DNA from: Bacteroidaceae bacterium
GTDB lineage: Bacteria; Bacteroidota; Bacteroidia; Bacteroidales; Bacteroidaceae
NCBI GenBank assembly: GCA_902362375.1
Contig: CABIVS010000011.1
Location: 1-64,000, forward strand
DNA length: 64,000 bases
Direction of reading: 5' to 3'
Below, one piece after another: positions 1 to 8,538 of the stretch. Numbering within the stretch: the stretch's first letter is position 1; every line of letters begins with the position of its first letter. Position numbers and translations under genes: made by a program. Under the pieces are notes generated by a model that was given only the letters and a program-made list of their open reading frames with translations, was not told the origin of the DNA and made no database searches.

Positions 1-68
1 AACAGAGAAGTTAAGCCTCGTCACGCCGATGGTACTGCGTAACAGTGGGAGAGTAGGTAGCCGCCGTT
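1..68 (+). rRNA. rrf: 5S ribosomal RNA, 3' part
   Basis: The first bases match the 3' half of a bacterial 5S rRNA, including the AAGTTAAGCC segment, the GGTACTGC stretch and the GGGAGAGTAGG run near the 3' end. The 5' half lies outside the window. The gene probably ends an rRNA operon, since a strong terminator follows about 10 bases later. The exact 3' end is uncertain by a few bases. Confidence 0.9.
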
Positions 69-77
69 TTTAAAGAG

Positions 78-110
78 TCCCCTTCAGTAGAAATATTGAA
101 GGGGATTTTT
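78..110 (+). terminator. Intrinsic terminator of the rRNA operon
   Basis: A perfect 9-bp stem (TCCCCTTCA / TGAAGGGGA) with a 10-base loop is followed by five T. It sits just after the 5S rRNA and is the expected operon end. Confidence 0.85.
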
Positions 111-266
111 AATTCCTTAAAACTCTGGATATTCGGAGGATATGTTTTTTTAACACATTAAGTCGCCAATTCATTGAACAAAACATATTGTAGCTTGTTT
201 CTATAGAAGAGTTAAACTTTAATGTTTAAATGATGTGAATGACGATAAACATATACAATTAATTGC

Positions 267-274
267 TACATTTG
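267..274 (+). promoter_or_regulatory. Putative Bacteroides -7 box (TACATTTG)
   Basis: The sequence matches TAnnTTTG, the -7 element of the Bacteroides primary sigma factor. It lies 41 bases before the next start codon, leaving a leader of about 35 bases. No convincing -33 element was found. Confidence 0.45.
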
Positions 275-315
275 TGGCTGAATCTATTGTAATCGATTAA
301 ACAACTAAAAATACA

Positions 316-753
316 ATGAAACTTTCTCCGAAATTCATATTAGCTTTTCTTCTGCTGATGCTATCATTTAGCGTAAGCGGGAATACTATGAATTTCTCTC
401 CCCGTATTTTTAGTGACTCCTCTTGCCAATTATCAGAATTATCTTCTGACAGCCGTCAACGCTCTTCTGTAGATGGGCAGTCTGTTAGCTATGATAGCGT
501 CCGTTCTTTATCTGTTTCTGATGTAGAATTAGGACTTAAACTCGTATCAGAATCAAACTCGAATAATTATCGTCTGCGTAGAATCATTGAAATCAATGAC
601 TCCTTGAAAGACGTTATGCATAAGTTTCTCGTGTTAAGAGAAAACTCTTTAGTATTAGATCAAAGTAAATCTTTTTATTCGGATAAGGATCCACATTACT
701 CCATTACGTGTAGCGACTACTATGTGTTCGCTTTAAGACGCATCCTTATTTAG
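316..753 (+). CDS. Hypothetical secreted protein, 145 aa
   Basis: I do not recognise this family. Residues 1 to about 22 form a typical signal peptide (charged start, hydrophobic core, SVSG exit), so the protein is probably exported. The mature part is serine-rich at first, then has a charged stretch with RRIIEIND. A candidate -7 box lies 41 bases upstream. The gene stands alone between the rRNA operon and the exbB operon, in its own reading frame and with no competing ORF. It could be a small periplasmic or surface protein; no function is inferred. Confidence 0.6.
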   Translation: MKLSPKFILAFLLLMLSFSVSGNTMNFSPRIFSDSSCQLSELSSDSRQRSSVDGQSVSYDSVRSLSVSDVELGLKLVSESNSNNYRLRRIIEINDSLKDVMHKFLVLRENSLVLDQSKSFYSDKDPHYSITCSDYYVFALRRILI

Positions 754-908
754 TCTTTTCCCCCTATTTTTATTCGTTTTTTTCGTACTCTGTATGAAAC
801 CGTGTGACTTTACCTTTTAAAAGTTGCAGGGTCTGTAGCGCAGTGTGTCTAATCGAAATATTTACTTCCTAAATAACTAAAATTAATTTCTTAACAAAAA
901 AACTTATT

Positions 909-1706
909 ATGGAAACTACTAAAAAAACTCAAGTTGTAGGTATAAAGAATGCCGGTATCGTAATCATCTGCTGTTTAGTAATAGCTGTATGTATCTTTCA
1001 ATTCCTATTAGGTAACCCGTCCAACTTTATGAACAATGACCCTAACAATCACCCGTTGAACATGTTGGGTACTATTTACAAAGGTGGTATCATCGTACCT
1101 ATTATCCAGACATTGTTGTTAACTGTACTTGCTTTGAGCATCGAGCGTTATTTTGCTCTTCGTTCTGCTTTCGGTAAAGGTTCATTGGCTAAGTTTGTAG
1201 CTAATATCAAAGACGCTTTAGCTGCAGGTGACATGAAGAAAGCACAGGAAATCTGTGACAAACAACGTGGTTCTGTTGCTAACGTAGTAACTTCTACTTT
1301 GCGTAAGTATGAAGAAATGGAAAAGAACACTGCTCTTCCTAAAGAACAGAAGCTGTTGGCTATCCAGAAAGAACTTGAAGAAGCTACTGCTTTGGAAATG
1401 CCTATGATGCAACAAAACCTTCCGATCATCGCTACTATCACTACTTTGGGTACATTGATGGGATTGCTTGGTACTGTAATCGGTATGATCCGTTCATTTG
1501 CTGCTTTGTCTGCTGGTGGTGGTGCCGACTCTATGGCTTTGTCACAAGGTATCTCTGAAGCTTTGATTAACACTGCTTTCGGTATCTTGACTGGTGCATT
1601 GGCTGTTATCTCTTACAACTATTACACTAACAAAATCGATAAATTGACTTACGGACTCGACGAAGTCGGATTCTCTATCGTGCAAACTTTTGCTGCTACT
1701 CACTAA
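909..1706 (+). CDS. exbB: ExbB/TolQ/MotA-family proton channel protein
   Basis: Inner-membrane proton-channel subunit that, with ExbD and TonB, turns proton-motive force into mechanical work on outer-membrane receptors. At 265 aa it has a short cytoplasmic start, a first membrane helix at about residues 15-35, a second at about 60-80, a long cytoplasmic stretch rich in Glu and Lys, then two more helices in the C-terminal third. The segment around residues 170-200, with TLGTLMGLLGTVIGMI, is the MotA/TolQ/ExbB signature. It is the first gene of a six-gene run (909-6292), and the two ExbD genes downstream support the assignment. Confidence 0.92.
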   Translation: METTKKTQVVGIKNAGIVIICCLVIAVCIFQFLLGNPSNFMNNDPNNHPLNMLGTIYKGGIIVPIIQTLLLTVLALSIERYFALRSAFGKGSLAKFVANIKDALAAGDMKKAQEICDKQRGSVANVVTSTLRKYEEMEKNTALPKEQKLLAIQKELEEATALEMPMMQQNLPIIATITTLGTLMGLLGTVIGMIRSFAALSAGGGADSMALSQGISEALINTAFGILTGALAVISYNYYTNKIDKLTYGLDEVGFSIVQTFAATH

Positions 1707-1739
1707 TTCTGCGAACCCTTATAAAATCTATTATTAATC

Positions 1740-2345
1740 ATGGGTAGAGCGCAAATTAAAAAGAAAAGTACGTTCATAGATATGACAGCTATGAGTGACG
1801 TTACTGTATTGCTTCTGACTTTCTTTATGTTGACTTCAACATTTGTGAAGAAAGAACCAGTACAAGTTACCACTCCGGCTTCCGTATCGGAAATCAAAAT
1901 TCCGGAGACGAATGTACTCCAGATTCTGGTTGATCCAGAAGGAAAAATATTTATGAGCCTCGACAAGCAGCAGGATATGCAGGCTGTATTGGAGAGCATG
2001 GGTGAAGAGTATGGCATTAAGTTTACTCCGGAACAGGAGAAGAGATTTATCTTGTCTTCTACTTTTGGAGTACCTATCAGAAGTATGCAGAAATATCTTG
2101 ATCTCCCGGAAGATCAACGGGATAAGATCTTAAAGAATGAAGGTATTCCATGCGATAGTGTTGACAATCAGTTTAAATCGTGGGTACGTAATGCACGTAC
2201 TGCTAACGCTGATCTACGTATTGCTATCAAGGCAGACGCTACGACTCCATACTCAGTGATAAAGAACGTTATGAACTCACTTCAGGATTTGCGGGAAAAT
2301 CGGTACAATCTGATTACTTCTCTCAAAGCAGAATCTGAAAATTAA
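1740..2345 (+). CDS. exbD: ExbD/TolR-family biopolymer transport protein (first copy)
   Basis: Single-pass inner-membrane partner of ExbB. The N-terminus has a basic cytoplasmic tail, then one helix at about residues 15-37. Asp20 sits in the helix start MSDVTVLLLTFF, at the position of the proton-carrying Asp of ExbD. The rest, to residue 201, is periplasmic and longer than in E. coli ExbD (about 140 aa). It starts 33 bases after exbB. A second, different ExbD follows at once; two unlike ExbD proteins per ExbB are common in Bacteroidota TonB operons. Confidence 0.9.
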   Translation: MGRAQIKKKSTFIDMTAMSDVTVLLLTFFMLTSTFVKKEPVQVTTPASVSEIKIPETNVLQILVDPEGKIFMSLDKQQDMQAVLESMGEEYGIKFTPEQEKRFILSSTFGVPIRSMQKYLDLPEDQRDKILKNEGIPCDSVDNQFKSWVRNARTANADLRIAIKADATTPYSVIKNVMNSLQDLRENRYNLITSLKAESEN

Positions 2346-2360
2346 AAAGGAGGAAATACA

Positions 2361-3014
2361 ATGAGTGCTGAAGTACAAGAGAGCGGCGGAAAAAGAGGAA
2401 AAAGCAAGCAAAAGAAAATATCTGTCCGGGTGGACTTTACACCGATGGTGGACATGAACATGTTGCTGATTACTTTCTTTATGCTTTGTACCACACTGAG
2501 CAAACCTCAGACGATGGAGATAAGCATGCCGAGTAATGACAAAGATATAACTGAACAACAAAAGAGTATGGTGAAGGCTTCACAAGCAATTACGTTATTG
2601 CTGGGAGCTGATAACAAACTCTATTATTACGAGGGAGAACCTAATTATAAGGATTATACCTCGTTGAAAGAAACTAGCTACGGCGCAGATGGACTGCGTG
2701 CCGTACTTCTTCAGAAGAATGCTGTTGCTGTCAATAAAGTAAGGGAATTGAAGCAGCAAAAACTTGATCTAAAGATCACGGATGATGAATTTAAGAAGCA
2801 GGTTTCTGAGATAAAGAGCGGAAAGGATACACCGACCGTAATTATCAAAGCTACCGATGATGCTTCTTATATGAATCTGATTGACGCGCTGGACGAAATG
2901 CAGATATGTAATATTGGTAAATATGTGATAACAGATATCGCTGAAGCTGATGAATTCTTGATTAAGAATTACGATGCGAAAGGTGGATTGTCACAGAACT
3001 TAGCCGATAATTGA
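2361..3014 (+). CDS. exbD: ExbD/TolR-family biopolymer transport protein (second copy)
   Basis: The second ExbD-type subunit, 217 aa. A Lys-rich cytoplasmic tail of about 22 residues leads into the motif FTPMVDMNMLLITFFML, whose Asp31 corresponds to the proton-carrying residue. The periplasmic domain follows. It differs clearly from the first copy outside the membrane helix, so the two are not a recent duplication. A good ribosome binding site (AAGGAGG) lies about 10 bases before the start, stronger than is usual in this window. Confidence 0.9.
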   Translation: MSAEVQESGGKRGKSKQKKISVRVDFTPMVDMNMLLITFFMLCTTLSKPQTMEISMPSNDKDITEQQKSMVKASQAITLLLGADNKLYYYEGEPNYKDYTSLKETSYGADGLRAVLLQKNAVAVNKVRELKQQKLDLKITDDEFKKQVSEIKSGKDTPTVIIKATDDASYMNLIDALDEMQICNIGKYVITDIAEADEFLIKNYDAKGGLSQNLADN

Positions 3015-3040
3015 TGTAACACCTAAAAAAGAAAAGTAAA

Positions 3041-3856
3041 ATGGCAAAATTAGATTTAGCTTCTTCGGAATGGTGTCAACTGATTTTTGAAGGCAAAAAC
3101 CAAGCATACGGCGCATATAGACTGCGTGCCAATTCAACAAAACGACATAATGTCGCTATGTTGATTGTAGTGGTCATAGCAGCGGTTGGATTTAGTATCC
3201 CTACACTGCTTAAGTTGGCAACTCCGGAGCAGAAAGAAGTGATGACAGAAGTAACTACTCTGTCAAAATTGGAAGAACCTGAAATCAAACAGGAAGAGAT
3301 GAAACGCGTTGAACCGGTGGCACCTCCTCCCCCTGCATTGAAGAGTTCTATCAAGTTTACAGCTCCTGTCATCAAGAAAGATGAAGAAGTGCATGAAGAC
3401 AATGAAATCAAGAGCCAGGAAGATTTGAATGCTACCAAAGTATCTATCTCCATTGCCGACGTAAAAGGTAATGACGAGGCTAACGGTAAAGATATCGCAG
3501 ACCTTAAGCAGGTGGTAACACAGGCTGCACCGGAACCGGAAAAAGTTTTCGATATGGTAGAACAGATGCCGACTTTCCCCGGTGGACAGTCTGAATTGAT
3601 GGCTTACCTGGGTAAGAATATCAAATATCCGACTATTGCACAGGAGAATGGAACACAAGGTCGCGTTATTATACAGTTTGTTGTGGAACGTGATGGTTCT
3701 ATTTCTGACGTACATGTGGCTCGTGGTGTAGACCCTTATTTGGATAAGGAAGCTGTTCGTGTGGTAAAAAGCATGCCGAAATGGCTCCCTGGTAAGCAGA
3801 ATGGAAAAGCGGTACGTGTGAAGTTCACCGTTCCGGTAATGTTTAAACTACAGTAA
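3041..3856 (+). CDS. tonB: TonB energy transducer
   Basis: Periplasm-spanning protein that carries energy from ExbBD to TonB-dependent outer-membrane receptors. Residues 1-35 include the Bacteroidota TonB N-terminal motif GKNQAYGAYRLR, followed by a membrane helix at about residues 38-60. The middle is a Glu/Lys/Pro-rich linker with VAPPPPA. The C-terminal 80 residues form the TonB domain, with YP near residue 196, the GRVIIQFVV strand and the closing GKAVRVKFTVPV. The SusC porters at the right end of the window are the type of client it would serve, though no specific pairing is shown. Confidence 0.93.
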   Translation: MAKLDLASSEWCQLIFEGKNQAYGAYRLRANSTKRHNVAMLIVVVIAAVGFSIPTLLKLATPEQKEVMTEVTTLSKLEEPEIKQEEMKRVEPVAPPPPALKSSIKFTAPVIKKDEEVHEDNEIKSQEDLNATKVSISIADVKGNDEANGKDIADLKQVVTQAAPEPEKVFDMVEQMPTFPGGQSELMAYLGKNIKYPTIAQENGTQGRVIIQFVVERDGSISDVHVARGVDPYLDKEAVRVVKSMPKWLPGKQNGKAVRVKFTVPVMFKLQ

Positions 3857-3859
3857 AGA

Positions 3860-4804
3860 ATGATGAAGAGACAATTAAGGCTGATAGGAATTGTTGTGTT
3901 AGCGACGTTGAGTGCTTGTAACTCAAAGTCAAAAGGACCGACGGATACTTATTCTTCCGGTGTGGTATCTATCGCAGCGGATGAGAGTTTTGAACCTATC
4001 ATACAAGAAGAGATAGAGGTGTTTGAAAGCCTTTACCCTTTGGCCGGGATTGTCCCTCGCTACACAACTGAAGTGGAAGCGATAAATTTACTTCTGAAAG
4101 ACAGTGTCCGGTTGGCTATTGCAACCCGGACACTGACTAAGGAAGAAATGAATTCATTCCACAGCCGTAAGTTTTTCCCTCGCGAGATAAAATTGGCTAC
4201 GGATGGTCTGGCATTGATTGTGAATCGTGCTAATCCGGATTCTTTGTTGAGTGTACGTGATTTCCGCCGCATCCTTACCGGTGAAGTGAAAAACTGGAAA
4301 GAGGTAAATCCGAATTCCCGTTTGAAAGGGATTCAGGTGGTGTTCGATAATAAGAACTCCAGTACCGTACGTTTTGCAATGGATTCAATCTGTGGTGGAA
4401 AAGAGTTGGCTGAAGGTAACGTCAGTGCCTTGAAAACCAACCAGCAGGTGATAGATTATGTAGCGAATAATCCCGATGCTATGGGAGTTATTGGAGTAAA
4501 CTGGTTGGGGAACCGCAGTGATACAACCAATCTTTCTTTTCGCGAAGAGATCAGAGTGATGTCAGTGAGTGCAGAGGATGTAGCAACTCCTGCTAACAGT
4601 TATAAACCTTATCAGGCTTACTTGTTTTATGGTAACTATCCGTTGGCACGATCTATTTATGCATTGCTGAATGATCCTCGCAGTGGGCTGCCTTGGGGAT
4701 TTGCTTCTTTTATGACATCCGACAAAGGGCAGAGGATTATATTAAAATCCGGACTTGTTCCGGCTACTCAGCCGGTACGTATTGTCCACGTGAAAGACGA
4801 ATAA
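3860..4804 (+). CDS. PstS-like phosphate/anion-binding lipoprotein
   Basis: A 314-aa protein of the periplasmic solute-binding superfamily, closest in pattern to the PstS phosphate-binding type: TDGLALIVNR, the FRRILTGEVKNWKEV segment and DNKNSSTVRF are typical. Residues 1-20 end in a lipobox (TLSAC), so it is likely a lipoprotein. It starts three bases after tonB; a second ATG one codon later is also possible. No pst permease genes are nearby, so classical phosphate import is not supported. It may be an accessory of the TonB complex. Confidence 0.8.
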   Translation: MMKRQLRLIGIVVLATLSACNSKSKGPTDTYSSGVVSIAADESFEPIIQEEIEVFESLYPLAGIVPRYTTEVEAINLLLKDSVRLAIATRTLTKEEMNSFHSRKFFPREIKLATDGLALIVNRANPDSLLSVRDFRRILTGEVKNWKEVNPNSRLKGIQVVFDNKNSSTVRFAMDSICGGKELAEGNVSALKTNQQVIDYVANNPDAMGVIGVNWLGNRSDTTNLSFREEIRVMSVSAEDVATPANSYKPYQAYLFYGNYPLARSIYALLNDPRSGLPWGFASFMTSDKGQRIILKSGLVPATQPVRIVHVKDE

Positions 4805-4825
4805 TAACTAAAATTAGAGACTATA

Positions 4826-6292
4826 ATGAAAAGAGTACAAATGTTTTTGGCTGGAGCGTTTATAGCAGTAGGGTCGCTCTATGCGCAATCATCTGATGCC
4901 GAATGGCAGGCCGGGGTTGCGAAATTGAAAGAAACTATTCAGACGAATCCGGCACAGGCTGCTGAAGAAGCTGAGCATCTGATTAAAGGAAAAAATAAGA
5001 AAAATGTGGAATTGCTGGTAGCTATTGGAGATGCATATCTGAATGCTGACAAGATTCCAGAAGCGCAGGAGTATGCAGCTCTTGCCAGAAAAGCGAATGG
5101 TAAATCGGCTCTTGCTTCTGTATTGGAAGGAAATATTGCCGTAAAACAGAAAAATGCGGGTCTGGCTTCTCAAAAGTATGAGGAGGCAATTTATTTCGAT
5201 CCGAAATGCACGGAAGCTTATCTGAAATATGCAGATATTTATAAATCAGCCAATGCAAGTCTTGCCATTGAGAAGCTGAACCAATTGAAGGAACTGGAAC
5301 CGTCCAACACAGCTGTAGATAAAAAATTAGCCGAGATTTACTATTTAAAAAATGATTTTAATAAAGCGGTAGAGGCTTATGCGAATTTTGCAATGGGACC
5401 TACTGCTACGGAAGAAGATTTGGTGAAGTATGCTTTTGCTCTATTTTTGAACCATGATTTTGATAAATCACTCGAAGTAGCTAATATGGGATTGCAAAAG
5501 AATGCCCACCATGCTGCGTTCAATCGTTTGGCAATGTATAATTATACTGACCTGAAGCGTTTTGATGAAGCGTTGAAGGCTGCAGATGTCTTCTTCAAGG
5601 AATGTGATAAAGCCGATTATTCATATTTGGATTATATGTATTATGGACATCTGCTGGAGAGTCTGAAAAAATATGATGATGCAGTGGTACAATATGAGAA
5701 AGCGGTAAAGATGGATCCGACAAAGACGGATTTATATAAGAATATCTCTTCTGCATACGAACAGAAGAATGATTATAAGAAAGCAATCAGTGCTTACCAG
5801 AAATATTATTCATCTCTTGATAAAGAAAAACAGACTCCGGACTTACAGTTCCAGTTTGGTCGACTTTATTACGGTGCTGGTACGCAACCTGATTCATTAG
5901 CAATCACTGTTGAAGAACGCAAGCAAGCGTTAATGTCCGCCGATTCTACTTTCCATGCAATTGCAGAAGCAGCGCCGGACAGCTATTTGGGTAACTTCTG
6001 GAGAGCTCGTGCCAATTCAGCACTTGACCCTGAGACAACTCAAGGACTTGCGAAACCTTTCTATGAGGAAGTGGCCGCTTTATTGGAAAGCAAAAACGAT
6101 CCTCATTACAATTCAGCTTTGGTTGAATGCTACAGTTATCTTGGATATTACTATTTGTTAGCTATCGAAAATCCGGCATTGAAAGCGGAAGCAAAGGCTA
6201 ATAAAGATAAATCCATCGAATACTGGAGTAAAATTCTGGCTATAGACCCCGCTAATGCTACTGCTAAAAGGGCATTGGACGGCATCAAATAG
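4826..6292 (+). CDS. TPR-repeat periplasmic protein
   Basis: A 488-aa protein with a cleavable signal peptide (about residues 1-20, ending LYAQ) followed almost entirely by tetratricopeptide-like helical repeats. Recurrent patterns such as YAKSLKKYDDAVVQYEKAVKMDP-type units occur, for example LKKYDDAVVQYEKAVKMDP near residue 285. TPR proteins usually act as scaffolds. It is the last gene of the exbB-tonB operon, 21 bases after the PstS-like gene, and a strong terminator follows 27 bases after its stop. It could assemble or regulate the TonB system in the periplasm, but nothing in the sequence fixes a partner. Confidence 0.85.
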   Translation: MKRVQMFLAGAFIAVGSLYAQSSDAEWQAGVAKLKETIQTNPAQAAEEAEHLIKGKNKKNVELLVAIGDAYLNADKIPEAQEYAALARKANGKSALASVLEGNIAVKQKNAGLASQKYEEAIYFDPKCTEAYLKYADIYKSANASLAIEKLNQLKELEPSNTAVDKKLAEIYYLKNDFNKAVEAYANFAMGPTATEEDLVKYAFALFLNHDFDKSLEVANMGLQKNAHHAAFNRLAMYNYTDLKRFDEALKAADVFFKECDKADYSYLDYMYYGHLLESLKKYDDAVVQYEKAVKMDPTKTDLYKNISSAYEQKNDYKKAISAYQKYYSSLDKEKQTPDLQFQFGRLYYGAGTQPDSLAITVEERKQALMSADSTFHAIAEAAPDSYLGNFWRARANSALDPETTQGLAKPFYEEVAALLESKNDPHYNSALVECYSYLGYYYLLAIENPALKAEAKANKDKSIEYWSKILAIDPANATAKRALDGIK

Positions 6293-6319
6293 TGAATAAT
6301 TTTAGTTGTTTGTCGTGAC

Positions 6320-6357
6320 AGGAGGAGTGGAGAGTGATCTTAGCTCCTCCTTTTTTT
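6320..6357 (+). terminator. Intrinsic terminator of the exbB-tonB operon
   Basis: The arms AGGAGGAG and CTCCTCCT form an 8-bp GC-rich stem, followed directly by a run of seven T. Confidence 0.88.
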
Positions 6358-6378
6358 GTACTTTTTTCTTCTTTTCTA

Positions 6379-6408
6379 TTGGAATATTCAAAAGATTGTC
6401 TACTTTTG
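6379..6408 (+). promoter_or_regulatory. Putative promoter of the ABC transporter cassette
   Basis: A TTGG at 6379-6382 and TACTTTTG at 6401-6408 are spaced as in Bacteroides promoters (-33 and -7 elements about 19 bases apart). The start site would be near 6415, about 50 bases before the ATG at 6465. This supports the short form of the next protein. Confidence 0.6.
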
Positions 6409-6464
6409 TGGTGTACTATTACACTAATACACCTAAAGAACATTATTCATTAAACAGAAATACT

Positions 6465-7310
6465 ATGATTACAGTAGAAAATCTTTCATTTACTTATCGT
6501 AAATCGAAGCGTGCGGTACTACATGATTTTTCGCTTTCGTTCGAATCCGGCAGGGTATATGGACTGTTGGGAAAGAATGGCGCGGGAAAATCTACTCTTC
6601 TCTATCTGATGTCCGGCTTGTTGACTCCTAAAAACGGTAAAGTGATGTTCCACGATACAGATGTGCGCCGTCGGTTGCCGGTTACTTTGCAGGATATGTT
6701 TTTAGTTCCCGAAGAATTTGAGTTGCCTTCGGTTTCTTTGGTCAGCTATATTGAGTTGAACAGTCCTTTTTATCCTCGTTTCAGTAAGGAAGAGATGATC
6801 AAATATCTTCATTATTTTGAGATGGATATAGATATTGATCTCGGAGCGCTTTCTATGGGGCAGAAAAAGAAAGTGTTCATGAGTTTTGCGCTTGCTACGA
6901 ATACCTCTCTTTTGTTGATGGATGAACCGACCAACGGGCTGGATATTCCCGGCAAAAGTCAGTTTCGTAAGTTTATAGCATCAGGTATGTCGGACGATAA
7001 AACGATTGTGATTTCCACGCATCAGGTTCGTGACATAGACAAAGTGCTCGATCATGTGTTGATTATGGATGACAGCCGTGTGTTGCTGGATGAGTCGACA
7101 AGTAATATTTGCGACAAACTTTTCTTTGTGGAAAGTGATGATCGGGAATTGGCCAAAAGTGCACTTTTTGCAATTCCTACTATTCAGGGTAACTACCTGA
7201 TCCTTCCTAATGAAAAGCAGGACGAGTCGGAACTAAACCTGGAACTTCTTTTTAATGCTACACTGGCTACTCCTGAAGAGATTGCCCGATTGTTTCACAC
7301 TCAAAAATAA
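6465..7310 (+). CDS. ABC transporter ATP-binding protein
   Basis: ATPase subunit of an ABC transporter, 281 aa. Walker A is GLLGKNGAGKST near residue 40, the signature is LSMGQKKK near residue 130, Walker B is LLLMDEPTNGLD, and the H-loop is STHQ. An in-frame extension to 6306 exists, but it crosses the terminator at 6320-6357 and lies before the promoter, so ATG 6465 is preferred. The membrane protein starts 6 bases after the stop and a GntR regulator follows. The layout resembles ytr-type exporter cassettes. The substrate is unknown. Confidence 0.92.
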   Translation: MITVENLSFTYRKSKRAVLHDFSLSFESGRVYGLLGKNGAGKSTLLYLMSGLLTPKNGKVMFHDTDVRRRLPVTLQDMFLVPEEFELPSVSLVSYIELNSPFYPRFSKEEMIKYLHYFEMDIDIDLGALSMGQKKKVFMSFALATNTSLLLMDEPTNGLDIPGKSQFRKFIASGMSDDKTIVISTHQVRDIDKVLDHVLIMDDSRVLLDESTSNICDKLFFVESDDRELAKSALFAIPTIQGNYLILPNEKQDESELNLELLFNATLATPEEIARLFHTQK

Positions 7311-7316
7311 AAGACG

Positions 7317-8141
7317 ATGATAAAAGATACTTTTTTCAGTTTGCCTCGTTTTATAAATCTCTGCCGTAAGGAGATGGTGGAGAATTGGAGATCGAATGTG
7401 CTTCGTATGGTGTTGATGTATGGAGTGATGGCAGTGGTAATGGTTTGGAATGGATATTTTGAGTATAGAGGTACTTATAATTATCAGGAGGATCCGGCGT
7501 GGGTATTTCTTCTTGTCACTTTTATCTGGGCTTTGTGGGGATTCGGCTGTTTGAGTGCTTCGTTTACAATGGAAAAGATGAAAACGAAAACGAGCCGTAC
7601 TTCCATGTTAATGATTCCGGCAACTCCTTTCGAGAAGTTTTTCTCCAGATGGTTTGTATTTACGGTTGTGTATCTGGTTGTTTTCCTGATATGTTATAAG
7701 TTGGCGGACTATACGCGCTTTGCTGTCTATTCTTTAGCCTATCCGGAGAAGGATTTTATTACTCCTGTCGACTTGTCACATTTGGTTGGTGATGAAAAAT
7801 ATTATACTTTATGCAGGCGAGGGTTGGAATTTGGAGCGCTGATATCAGGGTATTTCTTTGTTCAATCCTTATTTGTGTTAGGTAGCTCTATTTGGCCTAA
7901 GAATTCTTTTTTGAAAACATTTGCATCGGGAACGATTATAGGCATAGTATATTTTTTAGTGGCTGCTTTGGTGAGTAGGGGGTTGTTGGAAGGCAGTAAC
8001 AAGCACTATTCAGGAGGCGTATTGGAGTCACAGGAAGTTGTCATGTGGATCGTAATTGGCGTCGGCATCTTTTTTGCGTTGGTGAATTGGACACTGGCTT
8101 ATTTCCGCTTTAAGGAGTCTGAAATTATTAATAGAATGTAA
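7317..8141 (+). CDS. ABC transporter membrane subunit
   Basis: A 274-aa protein with about six hydrophobic segments (near residues 28-45, 60-80, 105-125, 165-185, 200-220 and 240-260) and no enzymatic motif. Its position directly after the ATPase gene and before the GntR regulator marks it as the permease. The only substantial soluble part lies between the third and fourth helices, about residues 128-165. The family is known as a membrane component of Bacteroidota ABC exporters. The substrate cannot be told from sequence. Confidence 0.78.
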   Translation: MIKDTFFSLPRFINLCRKEMVENWRSNVLRMVLMYGVMAVVMVWNGYFEYRGTYNYQEDPAWVFLLVTFIWALWGFGCLSASFTMEKMKTKTSRTSMLMIPATPFEKFFSRWFVFTVVYLVVFLICYKLADYTRFAVYSLAYPEKDFITPVDLSHLVGDEKYYTLCRRGLEFGALISGYFFVQSLFVLGSSIWPKNSFLKTFASGTIIGIVYFLVAALVSRGLLEGSNKHYSGGVLESQEVVMWIVIGVGIFFALVNWTLAYFRFKESEIINRM

Positions 8142-8152
8142 TACCTTAACCT

Positions 8153-8521
8153 ATGAATTTTAAAGAAAGTAAAGCTATTTATTTACAGATTGCAGATAGA
8201 ATCTGTGATGAGATATTGCTGGGGCAATATCCGGAAGAGGAGCGGATTCCTTCTGTCAGAGAGTATGCTGCCATTGTGGAGGTGAATGCTAATACGGTGA
8301 TGCGTTCCTTTGACTATCTTCAGGTACAAAATATTATTTATAATAAACGTGGCATAGGGTATTTTGTAGCTTCGGGAGCAAAGGAATTGATTCATTCTCT
8401 CCGTAAAGATACCTTTTTGAAGGAAGAATTGGACTATTTCTTTCGTCAGTTGTATACGCTTGATATACCGATAAAAGAAATAGAGACAATGTATCATGAG
8501 TTTATAAAAAAGCAGAAATAG
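8153..8521 (+). CDS. GntR-family transcriptional regulator (YtrA-like)
   Basis: A 122-aa regulator made almost only of the GntR winged-helix domain. The opening KAIYLQIADRICDEIL and RIPSVREYA are the typical first two helices, and VNANTVMRSFDYLQ is the recognition helix region. The C-terminal tail of about 45 residues is too short for a ligand domain, as in the YtrA subfamily, which controls neighbouring ABC exporter genes. It starts 11 bases after the permease and is co-transcribed with it, so it probably autoregulates this cassette. Confidence 0.88.
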   Translation: MNFKESKAIYLQIADRICDEILLGQYPEEERIPSVREYAAIVEVNANTVMRSFDYLQVQNIIYNKRGIGYFVASGAKELIHSLRKDTFLKEELDYFFRQLYTLDIPIKEIETMYHEFIKKQK

Positions 8522-8538
8522 AATAAAGACGAAATATT

